The translations under genes and the position numbers were made by a program. The notes below the pieces were generated by a model that was not told the origin of the DNA, made no database searches, and was given only the letters and a program-made list of their open reading frames with translations. Of a DNA stretch of 32,166 nt, positions 23,925 through 32,166 are shown one piece after another; positions within the stretch are counted from its first letter, which is position 1, and each line of letters opens with the position of its first letter. Source of the stretch: Agathobacter sp. (GTDB lineage: Bacteria > Bacillota > Clostridia > Lachnospirales > Lachnospiraceae); assembly GCA_022775045.1 (NCBI GenBank), contig JALFLB010000009.1:1-32166 (forward strand), written 5' to 3'.

Positions 23925-26210
23925 ATGAAATTATACGAGAACGGCGCATATCTGTTGAACGGCAGGGAAGTTATCATTAACTCTCCGGAGGCAGCAGCAG
24001 CGGTAGCCAGCAAGACAGGTAAGAATATTACGCCGGAGGACGCAAAAAAGGAGACCATCGCATACGGAATCCTGAAAGAGCATAATACATCCGGAAATAT
24101 GGATAAGCTTCAGATTAAGTTTGATAAATTAACTTCTCATGATATCACATTTGTTGGTATCATTCAGACGGCAAGAGCATCAGGACTTGAAAAATTCCCG
24201 ATTCCTTATGTCCTGACCAACTGCCACAACAGTTTGTGTGCAGTCGGCGGAACCATCAACGAGGATGATCATATGTTTGGACTGACTTGTGCCAAGAAGT
24301 ACGGTGGGATTTATGTTCCACCACATCAGGCAGTTATCCATCAGTTCGCAAGAGAAATGTTAGCAGGCGGCGGCAAGATGATCTTAGGTTCTGATTCCCA
24401 CACAAGATATGGTGCACTGGGAACCATGGCAGTTGGAGAGGGCGGACCGGAGCTTGTTAAGCAGCTTTTGAATAAGACATATGACATTGATATGCCGGGT
24501 GTTGTAGGAATTTACCTGACCGGAGAGCCAATGAAGGGCGTTGGTCCGCAGGATATTGCTCTTGCAATCATTGGAGAAGTGTTTGGTAATGGATTTGTAA
24601 AAAATAAAGTTATGGAGTTTGTCGGACCGGGCGTGTCCAATTTGAGCGTGGATTATCGTATTGGTGTGGATGTTATGACGACAGAGACTACTTGTCTGTC
24701 CTCTATCTGGAGAACCGATGATAAGGTTAAGGAATTTTATGAGATCCATGGAAGAGAAGAAGAGTATGCAGAACTGAATCCGGGTGAGGTGGCATTTTAT
24801 GATAGCTTTATCGAGATTGACTTAAGTACGATTAAGCCGATGATTGCAATGCCGTTCCATCCAAGCAATACTTACACTATTGAGGAGCTGAATGCGAACC
24901 TGATGGATATTCTCGATGACTGCGAGAAGCGAGCACAGGTAAGCTTTGACGGTAAGGTAGACCTCGATCTTAAGAGCAAGGTTAAGAATGGAAAGCTTTA
25001 TGTGGACCAGGGTATTATTGCAGGATGTGCCGGCGGTGGATTTGAAAATATTTGCGATGCGGCAGATATCTTAAAGGGAACTTCCATCGGAGCTGATGAG
25101 TTTACCTTAAGTGTGTATCCGGCATCTACCCCGATTTATATGGAGCTGGTTAAGAACGGAGCTGTTGCAAATCTTCTTGCGACAGGTGCGATTGTTAAGA
25201 CGGCATTCTGCGGACCTTGCTTTGGCGCCGGCGATACTCCGGCGAACAACGCTTTTTCCATCCGCCACTCCACTCGTAATTTCCCGAACCGTGAGGGATC
25301 GAAGGTACAGAACGGACAGGTTGCTTCCGTAGCACTGATGGATGCTCGTTCTATTGCGGCAACTGCTGCTAACAAGGGTTATCTGACGGCGGCGACAGAT
25401 ATTGATGTAAATTACAGCAAGCCAAAATATTTCTTCGATAAGACGATTTATGAAAACCGCGTATTTGACAGCAAGGGTGTGGCAGATCCAAGCATCGAGA
25501 TTCAGTTTGGACCGAACATTAAGGACTGGCCGGCTATGAGTCCGCTTCCGGAGAATCTGGTACTTAAGGTTGTTTCCGAGATTCATGATCCGGTTACAAC
25601 AACAGATGAGCTGATCCCATCTGGTGAGACTTCCTCATTCCGTTCCAATCCGCTTGGACTTGCAGAGTTTGCACTTTCAAGAAAGGATCCGGAGTATGTT
25701 GGCCGGGCGAAGGAAATCCAGAAAGCGCAGAAGGCGCTTGAGGCAGATACCTGTCCGGTTGAAGCTGTTTCCGAGCTTAAACCGGTAATGGATGCAATCA
25801 AGGCACAGTTCAGCGGCGTAAACCATGAAAATATTGGATTCGGAAGCACGATTTTTGCGGTAAAACCGGGTGATGGTTCTGCGCGTGAGCAAGCGGCTTC
25901 CTGTCAGAAAGTGCTTGGTGGATGGGCAAATATTGCCAACGAATATGCAACAAAGAGATATCGTTCCAACCTGATTAACTGGGGAATGCTTCCGTTTATT
26001 ATTGATGCAGGAGAACTTCCGTTCCGGAATCTGGATTATCTGTTCCTGCCGGGGATCCGTGAGGCAGTTGCAGAGGGGAAAACGGAGTTTGAGGCATATG
26101 TGGTTAAGGATGGTGCCATGAAGCCATTCACGCTGCGAATGGGTGAATTGACACCGGATGAGAAGGATATTATCTTAAAAGGCTGCCTGATTAACTACTA
26201 TCGTGGATAG
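23925..26210 (+). CDS. Aconitase-superfamily hydratase, substrate uncertain (YbhJ-like)
   Basis: A 761-residue iron-sulfur hydratase with the aconitase plan. It has GSDSHT (155-160, family GTDSHT), the cluster cysteines C368 in [13 protein letters not shown] and C429/C432 in AFCGPCFG, and the mobile C-terminal swivel domain ([32 protein letters not shown]). The usual GSCTNS around the first cysteine is replaced by AGCAGGG, which points away from citrate aconitase and toward the unnamed YbhJ-type hydratases common in Clostridia. No citrate synthase or isocitrate dehydrogenase gene is adjacent. The upstream ATG 23901 lacks a site; ATG 23925 follows AAGGAGG. A promoter with an inverted repeat lies upstream. 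It is followed after 10 bp by the AI-2E-type gene. Confidence 0.85.
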   Translation: MKLYENGAYLLNGREVIINSPEAAAAVASKTGKNITPEDAKKETIAYGILKEHNTSGNMDKLQIKFDKLTSHDITFVGIIQTARASGLEKFPIPYVLTNCHNSLCAVGGTINEDDHMFGLTCAKKYGGIYVPPHQAVIHQFAREMLAGGGKMILGSDSHTRYGALGTMAVGEGGPELVKQLLNKTYDIDMPGVVGIYLTGEPMKGVGPQDIALAIIGEVFGNGFVKNKVMEFVGPGVSNLSVDYRIGVDVMTTETTCLSSIWRTDDKVKEFYEIHGREEEYAELNPGEVAFYDSFIEIDLSTIKPMIAMPFHPSNTYTIEELNANLMDILDDCEKRAQVSFDGKVDLDLKSKVKNGKLYVDQGIIAGCAGGGFENICDAADILKGTSIGADEFTLSVYPASTPIYMELVKNGAVANLLATGAIVKTAFCGPCFGAGDTPANNAFSIRHSTRNFPNREGSKVQNGQVASVALMDARSIAATAANKGYLTAATDIDVNYSKPKYFFDKTIYENRVFDSKGVADPSIEIQFGPNIKDWPAMSPLPENLVLKVVSEIHDPVTTTDELIPSGETSSFRSNPLGLAEFALSRKDPEYVGRAKEIQKAQKALEADTCPVEAVSELKPVMDAIKAQFSGVNHENIGFGSTIFAVKPGDGSAREQAASCQKVLGGWANIANEYATKRYRSNLINWGMLPFIIDAGELPFRNLDYLFLPGIREAVAEGKTEFEAYVVKDGAMKPFTLRMGELTPDEKDIILKGCLINYYRG

Positions 26211-26220
26211 GGGGCAGAAC

Positions 26221-27567
26221 ATGAGTGAGGTAGAAAAGGAGAATCTGACACAGGCAGAAAGACAGAAGAGTGAGCATAAGAGACAGAATACTTATCTGGC
26301 AAAAATCGGACTGATGATTTTCATCACGTTTGTCTGCTGTATCCTGTTTTTCTTCTGTGTATTGCGCTATAAGGGGTTTGCAGATGGATGGAATAAGATT
26401 GTGTCGGCGGGACAGTCGATCATTATCGGTCTTGTGCTTGCCTATCTGCTCAACCCGATTGTAAAGAATCTGGAAGGATTTCTTTATAAGCATCTCCAAA
26501 AGAAAATAAAAACAGATAAGAAGGCCAAAAAGCTTTCCAGAGGATTGGGTATCGCGGGTGCGATTTTGTTTCTGCTGGTAATCCTTGTGCTTTTGATTGC
26601 GATGATTGTTCCGGCCACAATTTCAAGTATCGCAGGTCTGGTGGATACGCTGCCGGGAAATGTAGCGCATCTTATTTCTACCATCCAGAATGGAAAGCTG
26701 GGTGATTTCGAGCTGACGGACACCATCAGCAGTATTCTTACAAAGCTGACCGACACATTGGAGAAGTGGGCGACGAATACTCTTCTGCCACAGGCACAGG
26801 CGTATTTGCTGCAGATTACCTCTGGTGTAATTACGATATTTAAGGCGGTTATGAATTTTGTGGTAGGTATTATCGTTGCCGCTTATGTGCTGATGATCAA
26901 GGAGCGCCTCATCGGGCAGAGCAAAAAGGTAATCTTTTCTGTTTTTAAGCCGAAGCAGGGCAATGTCATTGTCGAGCTTATGCATAAGGCAAATGAAATC
27001 TTTGGTGGATTTATTGGCGGAAAACTGATTGACTCTGCCATCATTGGTGTGATCTGCTATTTGGGATGTTGTATTCTCCGGATTCCGGATGCAATGCTGG
27101 TGGCGGTCATTGTGGGTGTTACCAATATTATTCCGGTATTCGGTCCGTTTATCGGTGCAGTTCCATCCCTTTTGCTGGTTGTGATCCAGAGTCCGTGGCA
27201 TGCGCTGTATCTGTTGATTTTTATCATTATTCTGCAGCAGGTGGACGGCAACATTATCGGACCAAAGATTCTCGGAAGCTCCACAGGACTTTCCTCCTTC
27301 TGGGTGATGTTTTCCATTCTGATTGGAGGCGGTCTGTTCGGATTTCTCGGTATGCTCCTTGGAGTTCCTGTTTTTGCAATGATCTATTATATTTTGCGGA
27401 GACTTGTCAATTACGGCATCGAGAAGAAACATCTTCCTCTTGCAACAGATGATTATGTAGAGATTGCGGGAGTGGATGAGACGAAAGGTTCCTTCCGATA
27501 TTATAACGAACAGAAAAAGGAAAAACATTCATCCAAGAAAAAAACGGAGGAGTCCAAAGAAGAGTAG
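26221..27567 (+). CDS. AI-2E/PerM (YdbI) family membrane protein
   Basis: A 448-residue polytopic membrane protein of the AI-2E transporter/PerM superfamily, which includes proteins for autoinducer export and Na+/H+ antiport. About eight hydrophobic segments are visible: an N-terminal pair (30-50, 66-85), a third at about 112-135, and the conserved C-terminal core with IIPVFGPFIGAVPSLLLVV and the QQVDGNIIGPKILGSSTGLS signature. The Lys/Glu-rich tail (KKEKHSSKKKTEESKEE) is cytosolic. ATG 26221 has a site (AGGGGG). It probably shares the transcript of the hydratase and ends at a strong terminator. The substrate is not predictable. Confidence 0.92.
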   Translation: MSEVEKENLTQAERQKSEHKRQNTYLAKIGLMIFITFVCCILFFFCVLRYKGFADGWNKIVSAGQSIIIGLVLAYLLNPIVKNLEGFLYKHLQKKIKTDKKAKKLSRGLGIAGAILFLLVILVLLIAMIVPATISSIAGLVDTLPGNVAHLISTIQNGKLGDFELTDTISSILTKLTDTLEKWATNTLLPQAQAYLLQITSGVITIFKAVMNFVVGIIVAAYVLMIKERLIGQSKKVIFSVFKPKQGNVIVELMHKANEIFGGFIGGKLIDSAIIGVICYLGCCILRIPDAMLVAVIVGVTNIIPVFGPFIGAVPSLLLVVIQSPWHALYLLIFIIILQQVDGNIIGPKILGSSTGLSSFWVMFSILIGGGLFGFLGMLLGVPVFAMIYYILRRLVNYGIEKKHLPLATDDYVEIAGVDETKGSFRYYNEQKKEKHSSKKKTEESKEE

Positions 27568-27577
27568 TAAAGTAAGG

Positions 27578-27619
27578 GCTGGGGAAGTGTTGATAAAGCA
27601 TTTTTCCAGCGCTTTTTTT
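27578..27619 (+). terminator. Strong Rho-independent terminator
   Basis: A 12-bp stem with a few G-T pairs (27578-27589 with 27599-27610, 9-nt loop) is followed by GC and a run of seven T (27613-27619). Confidence 0.85.
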
Positions 27620-27629
27620 GCCTATTTTT

Positions 27630-27658
27630 TTGACACCATATTACGCCTATGGTATACT
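27630..27658 (+). promoter_or_regulatory. Near-consensus sigma-A promoter
   Basis: A perfect TTGACA (27630-27635) and TATACT (27653-27658) are separated by 17 bp. It sits only 11 bp after the preceding T-run and about 40 bp before the TPR/AAA-like gene, and likely also serves glgB. Confidence 0.85.
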
Positions 27659-27697
27659 TAACACTAGGATATAGGGCATAATTTGAGGTGACGATCG

Positions 27698-30238
27698 TTG
27701 GATAAATACGAATATAGCTTGAAGCTGGATCAGATGAAATCCCTCTATGCAGAGGAAAAATATGAGGATGCAGCGGATATTGCAGATACGATTAACTGGA
27801 ATAAAGTAAAAAATGTGAATGCGCTGGTGAAAGCCGGGGAAATTTATGAGAAGACGCAGCGGTACGAGGACAGCCGTGATATACTTCTGATGGCATATGA
27901 CCGTTCTCCAATCGGCAGGATGATCATCTACCGTCTTGCGGAGGTGGCTGTTAAGATGCAGGATTTTCAGGCCGCGGAAGATTATTATCAGGAATTTGTA
28001 GAGATTGCCCCCCATGACAGTTTGAAGTATGTACTCCGTTACGACATTAAGAAGGCGCAGGGAGTACCCTTTTCAGAGTTGATTCCGATTCTTGAGGAGT
28101 TGAAGGATCAGGAGTACACCGAGGAGTGGGCATATGAACTGGCATATCTCTATCACAAGGCGGGTATGAGCGAGAAATGTATCGATGCCTGTGATGAGTT
28201 AATCCTCTGGTTTGGGGATGGACCGTATGTAGAGCGTGCATTGGAGTTAAAGATGCTTTATCAGCCACTTACAAAGGTGCAGGAGGAAAAGTACCGGACA
28301 TTTCGTCAGGCGCGGGAGTCAAAGGCAGGTATTACCCACATTGATATCGAAGAGATGCAGCGCGCCGGAGAATATGCACATGATCCGGTTACAATCCCGC
28401 AGGTGAAAGTGAATGCAGAGAGATTTAATACTATCAACCTGCAAAAAGAGATCGCCAAGGGCATGCAGCAGATCATCGAGGCGACAGAGAAAGAGACGGT
28501 ATCGGATACGATGGATAACATCAATAAGATGGTAGAAGAGATCCCGTATCTGAAGCTTCCACAGGGAGAAGCAGTGCCAAAGAATACAGATACGCATATC
28601 GAGACCGATGAGGAAATAGATGGCTCTCTTAAGATTAACTTTCAGGAAATGCTTGGGGAGGATTCGGATGGGCAGATGAGCCTGATGATGGATGATAAGA
28701 CGATGGTTGAGCGTCAGATCACCGGTCAGATTACAATTGAAGAAGTGTTAGAGGAATGGGAAAAGACCAAGCGTGCAGCAGAGGCAGCATTGGAGGATGC
28801 CAAGCAGCGTAAGCTTGAATCAGCCAAGGCGCGTGCTCTTCAGGAGGCGGGCAGCATCATGGACCGGCTGACAGATGTGATTCCGAAGCTGGATGCGGGG
28901 GTGACGCCGAAGGAGCTTCTTGAAGAAGAGTATCTGCAGGGAACATCACAGGAGACAGGCGACGGCGCGCCAGCTGTTTCTCAGGCAATGGTTCCGGAAT
29001 TGGAACCGGCTCAGGAACTTCCACAAGAAGAACCGGAGGACGAAGAATTGAAGGAGGAGGAACCGGTAGAAGAGCCTGCAGAGGAAGAACTCTGGCCGGA
29101 GGGGGTATCCCTGGAGGAGATGGTTCAGGCACATCAGTCTGAGATTGCAGCAGGGGAAGAATTTGATTTGGAACAAGAGCCGGAAAAAGAAGCGGCAGAA
29201 GAGGAGTCGCAGGCATTGATAGAAGAGACAGAGGCAGCAATGGAGGAGGCAGAAGAGATGGTTGAACCGGAGACGAAGGAGCTGGAGGAAGTTCCAATCG
29301 TGGAGCTGCCAGAGAAACCGACCCTGGAGCAGGAGAAGGAAGAAGAATTTGCGTTTATAAAAAAGAAACCGCAGTTTGAGCGCTCATCATGGAAAGGAAA
29401 GACAGTGCGAATACCACAGATTCCGGTACCAGAAGATTTGGGCAGTGATGAGGCGGATGGTAAAACAAAACCAATCGTTGCACTGACAGATGAGCAGAAG
29501 GCAATTTTTTCTTATTTCATGCCGGTGAAAGGGATGGAAAGTCAGCTGTGCAAAGCACTGACCGGAGTGGCAGGACATTTGCAGTCCGATGAAACAGCCC
29601 GGACAGGAAATCTGATTATTCAGGGTGGTCAGGGATGTGGAAAGACGACACTTGCAACGAGTATTATTAAAGTACTGCAGCAGGAGACCGGCTGTCCGAA
29701 CGGTAAGATTGGCAAGATTCATGCAGAGGCATTGAATCAGCGGGATGTAGGAAAAGTGCTGGAAAAAGTGGCAGGCGGATGTCTGATTATCGAGCAGGCG
29801 GGAGAGCTTGACAGGCAGACAATTGTGAAATTATCGCTCCTTTTAGAGCAGGATAGCAGCGGACTTTTTGTCATCCTGGAAGATACATCGAAAGGAATTA
29901 AAAAACTTTTTGCCCAGGATGAAAATTTCGCAAAGAAGTTTACCGAGAGTATCTCGGTACCAATCTTTACCAACGATGAACTGGTGACATTTGCCCGATC
30001 GTACTCAAGAGAGCTTGGCTACAAGATAGATGATATGGCAGTATTAGCTCTGTATAACCGGATCAGCAACATTCAGCGTCTGGATCAGGCAACCACGTTG
30101 ACAGAGGTAAAAGAGATTGTAGATGAGGCGATTGAGCGTGAAGCACACGGGGGCCTGAAAAAGGCAATCAGCATTTTGACGGCAAGCCGTTACACAGATG
30201 ATGACAGAATAGTGCTAAGAGAAAAAGATTTTGAATAA
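27698..30238 (+). CDS. TPR - acidic linker - AAA-like ATPase protein (SpoVK/CbbX-like C-domain)
   Basis: An 846-residue three-part cytosolic protein. Residues 1-210 form TPR-like helical repeats (LYAEEKYEDAADIADTI, AGEIYEKTQRYEDSRDILLM, LAYLYHKAGMSEKCIDACDE). Residues about 400-590 are a Glu/Pro-rich acidic linker. Residues about 600-846 form a P-loop domain with Walker A GGQGCGKT (643-650). Its later layout resembles SpoVK/CbbX-type AAA+ proteins (VGKVLEKVAGGCLIIEQAGEL, LFVILEDTSKGIKKL, FTNDELVTFARSYSRELGYK). The Walker B region reads LIIEQAG instead of FIDEA, and the arginine-finger SRF reads KKF, so ATP turnover may be weak or absent. Translation probably starts at TTG 27698, 7 nt after GAGGTG. 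It has its own near-consensus promoter. I do not recognise a characterised homologue. Confidence 0.7.
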   Translation: MDKYEYSLKLDQMKSLYAEEKYEDAADIADTINWNKVKNVNALVKAGEIYEKTQRYEDSRDILLMAYDRSPIGRMIIYRLAEVAVKMQDFQAAEDYYQEFVEIAPHDSLKYVLRYDIKKAQGVPFSELIPILEELKDQEYTEEWAYELAYLYHKAGMSEKCIDACDELILWFGDGPYVERALELKMLYQPLTKVQEEKYRTFRQARESKAGITHIDIEEMQRAGEYAHDPVTIPQVKVNAERFNTINLQKEIAKGMQQIIEATEKETVSDTMDNINKMVEEIPYLKLPQGEAVPKNTDTHIETDEEIDGSLKINFQEMLGEDSDGQMSLMMDDKTMVERQITGQITIEEVLEEWEKTKRAAEAALEDAKQRKLESAKARALQEAGSIMDRLTDVIPKLDAGVTPKELLEEEYLQGTSQETGDGAPAVSQAMVPELEPAQELPQEEPEDEELKEEEPVEEPAEEELWPEGVSLEEMVQAHQSEIAAGEEFDLEQEPEKEAAEEESQALIEETEAAMEEAEEMVEPETKELEEVPIVELPEKPTLEQEKEEEFAFIKKKPQFERSSWKGKTVRIPQIPVPEDLGSDEADGKTKPIVALTDEQKAIFSYFMPVKGMESQLCKALTGVAGHLQSDETARTGNLIIQGGQGCGKTTLATSIIKVLQQETGCPNGKIGKIHAEALNQRDVGKVLEKVAGGCLIIEQAGELDRQTIVKLSLLLEQDSSGLFVILEDTSKGIKKLFAQDENFAKKFTESISVPIFTNDELVTFARSYSRELGYKIDDMAVLALYNRISNIQRLDQATTLTEVKEIVDEAIEREAHGGLKKAISILTASRYTDDDRIVLREKDFE

Positions 30239-30261
30239 AATAAAAATGTGGAGGGGTTTGT

Positions 30262-32166
30262 ATGAGTAATTTTACAGAGATGGATTGCTATCTGTTTGGA
30301 CAGGCAACACATTATGATATTTACCGGAAGATGGGCGCACATGTAATGACTGTTGACGGGGAAACGGGAGTTTGCTTTGATGTGTGGGCGCCACATGCAG
30401 ATAAGGTATATGTGTTTGGAGAATTCAACAACTGGAGTGAGTATTCCCACGAAATGAAGCGGGTAAAGCCGGAGACCATGGGGGTGTATGAGCTATTTGT
30501 GCCGGGGGTTGAGATCGGCACCATGTACAAATTTTTGATTGTAGCAAGAGATGGGCGTCGATTGTACAAGGCAGATCCTTATGCGAATTATGCGCAGCTT
30601 CGTCCGGAGACGGCATCTATTGTAACGGACATTTCCAACTTTAGGTGGTCCGATCAACTATGGATGGAGAATCGTTCCAAGTTGACGGAAGAGACCATGT
30701 ACGAGCAGCCAATGGCTATTTATGAAGTGCATCCGGGTTCGTGGATGCGCCACCCGGGACGCGAGGACGAAGGATTTTATACATACCGTGAGCTTGCGAA
30801 GAGCTTGATTCCATATGTCAAGGATATGGGATACACGCACATTGAGCTGATGGGAATCTCCGAGTACCCATACGACGGTTCCTGGGGATATCAGGTGACC
30901 GGATATTATGCACCAACCTCACGTTATGGAACGCCGGAGGATTTTGCGTATCTGGTCAACGAGTGTCACAGAAATAAGATTGGAGTCATTCTGGATTGGG
31001 TACCGGCGCATTTCCCGAGAGATGCGCATGGACTTGCAGAGTTTGACGGTACTGCTACTTATGAGTATGCCGACTCACGCAAGGGTGAACATCCGGACTG
31101 GGGAACAAAGATCTTTGATTATGGAAAGAATGAAGTCAAGAACTTCCTGATCGGAAGTGCTCTGATGTGGGTAGAAAATTATCATGTTGATGGTCTGCGC
31201 GTTGATGCGGTGGCATCTATGCTCTATCTGGATTATGGTAAACAGAATGGTCAGTGGATTCCGAACATCTACGGCGGCAATAAAAATCTGGAGGCAATTG
31301 AGTTTTTTAAACACATTAATACCTTGATTCTGGGCAGAAATCCGGGTGTTGTCATGATTGCGGAGGAGTCTACCGCGTGGCCGAAGGTGACGGGCAGTGT
31401 TGAGGAGGATGGACTCAACTTTAGTTATAAGTGGAATATGGGCTGGATGCATGATTTTCTGGATTACATGAAGCTCGATCCGCTTTTCCGTAAGGATAAC
31501 CACAATAAAATGACTTTTGCCATGAGCTACAATGAGAGTGAGAAATATATTCTGGTACTCTCCCATGATGAGGTTGTTCATCTGAAGTGCTCCATGCTCA
31601 ATAAGATGCCGGGACTCGAGGGCGATAAGTTTAAGAATCTGATGGCGGGCTATGCATTTATGATGGGGCACGCCGGCAAAAAGCTTCTGTTTATGGGACA
31701 GGAATTTGCACAGTCCCGGGAGTGGAGCGAGGAGCGTGAACTTGACTGGTTCCTTCTTGAGGATCCAAATCATAAGAAGATTCAGGATTGGGTAAAGGAG
31801 CTGCTCCACATTTACCGTAATAATCGCTGCATGTATGAGCTCGACAATAGCTGGAAAGGATTTGAGTGGATCAATGCCAACGATAATGAGCGCAGCATTT
31901 TCAGCTTTATCCGCAAGAGCAAGGATGGCAAGAACAATCTGCTCTTCGTCATCAACTTTACGCCTGTAGCCAGAGAGGATTACCGTGTTGGAGTGCCGAA
32001 GCGCAAGACATACAAGCTGATTTTGAACAGTGAGGATGTTAAATTTAACGGTACAGAAAGTGACCGACCGACCTCCTATAAGGCAGTCAAGAAAGCCAGC
32101 GATGGAAGGGATTATTCTATTGCGTATCCGCTTCCGGCTTATGGAGTCGCCGTATTCAAATTCTAA
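30262..32166 (+). CDS. glgB: 1,4-alpha-glucan branching enzyme
   Basis: A 634-residue GH13 enzyme that cuts alpha-1,4-glucan and rejoins it as alpha-1,6 branches in glycogen synthesis. An N-terminal CBM48 domain (about 30-125: VCFDVWAPHADKVYVFGEFN) precedes the GH13 barrel. The barrel shows region I DWVPAHFP, region II GLRVDAVASM (nucleophile D315), region III MIAEESTAWP (acid/base E368) and region IV LSHDEVVH (D436). The length is normal. It starts with a strong site (GGAGGGG) 23 bp after the AAA-like gene and finishes exactly at the window's right edge. No other glg genes are in the window. Confidence 0.96.
   Translation: MSNFTEMDCYLFGQATHYDIYRKMGAHVMTVDGETGVCFDVWAPHADKVYVFGEFNNWSEYSHEMKRVKPETMGVYELFVPGVEIGTMYKFLIVARDGRRLYKADPYANYAQLRPETASIVTDISNFRWSDQLWMENRSKLTEETMYEQPMAIYEVHPGSWMRHPGREDEGFYTYRELAKSLIPYVKDMGYTHIELMGISEYPYDGSWGYQVTGYYAPTSRYGTPEDFAYLVNECHRNKIGVILDWVPAHFPRDAHGLAEFDGTATYEYADSRKGEHPDWGTKIFDYGKNEVKNFLIGSALMWVENYHVDGLRVDAVASMLYLDYGKQNGQWIPNIYGGNKNLEAIEFFKHINTLILGRNPGVVMIAEESTAWPKVTGSVEEDGLNFSYKWNMGWMHDFLDYMKLDPLFRKDNHNKMTFAMSYNESEKYILVLSHDEVVHLKCSMLNKMPGLEGDKFKNLMAGYAFMMGHAGKKLLFMGQEFAQSREWSEERELDWFLLEDPNHKKIQDWVKELLHIYRNNRCMYELDNSWKGFEWINANDNERSIFSFIRKSKDGKNNLLFVINFTPVAREDYRVGVPKRKTYKLILNSEDVKFNGTESDRPTSYKAVKKASDGRDYSIAYPLPAYGVAVFKF

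Noticed and set aside
26623-27528. Minus-strand 301-residue open frame
   Set aside because: It lies antisense to the membrane protein gene, with His/Asn/Gln-rich composition typical of shadow frames and no ribosome site.
28857-29297. Minus-strand Pro/Leu/Ser-rich frame of 146 residues
   Set aside because: It is the antisense reading of Glu-rich codons (GAG/GAA) in the acidic linker; no ribosome site or family pattern.
31075-31809. Minus-strand 244-residue open frame
   Set aside because: It is antisense to the catalytic half of glgB, whose conserved motifs explain the sequence.

Overview
This window looks like chromosomal DNA from a Gram-positive anaerobe of the class Clostridia, most likely Lachnospiraceae. 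That placement is an inference from the gene set. It rests on moderate GC, strong purine-rich ribosome binding sites, sigma-A-type promoters, a CIRCE operator, and the Firmicutes gene order Orn/Lys/Arg decarboxylase (yaaO type) - nucleoside monophosphate kinase - yaaR - holB - ricT - trmN6/yabB. No rRNA, tRNA, CRISPR array or intact insertion sequence was seen.

Layout. 1-300: the tail of a type II toxin-antitoxin locus whose toxin gene carries an internal deletion. 359-4255: a SAM methyltransferase, a Ser/Thr kinase fused to a PP2C phosphatase, and a PurF-like protein without glutaminase residues, closed by a terminator shared with the convergent trmB. 4909-7239: a regulatory gap, a D,D-carboxypeptidase and a divergent ArgR-like regulator on the minus strand. 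7506-8567: a membrane GGDEF diguanylate cyclase. 8618-15768: one long apparent operon that opens with an AbiEi-type regulator and a very diverged AbiEii-like protein and continues into decarboxylase, guanylate-kinase-like protein, yaaR, holB, ricT and trmN6. 15785-18036: a small amidohydrolase-like remnant and a stand-alone DnaK paralogue. 18097-20656: a minus-strand M56 (BlaR1-like) sensor protease, divergent from a CIRCE-controlled small heat-shock protein. 20811-23781: a coiled-coil protein overlapping an OmpR-type two-component system. 23836-27619: an aconitase-superfamily hydratase and an AI-2E/PerM-family membrane protein. 27630-32166: a TPR/acidic-linker/AAA-like protein and a glycogen branching enzyme.

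How the genes work together. Housekeeping functions (clamp loading, tRNA modification, cell-wall trimming, glycogen synthesis) alternate with signalling and stress genes (kinase/phosphatase, c-di-GMP, two-component system, M56 protease, Hsp20, Hsp70). A recurring theme is proteins that keep a family fold but appear to have lost catalytic or ligand residues: the PurF-like protein, the AbiEii-like protein, the ArgR-like protein and the AAA-like protein. The best candidate for an undescribed system is the AbiEi/AbiEii-like pair. It is translationally coupled, driven by a strong promoter, and sits at the head of the holB-ricT operon, while the 'toxin' seems to lack the nucleotidyltransferase motifs. 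All family calls were made by eye from the sequence; no database search was run.
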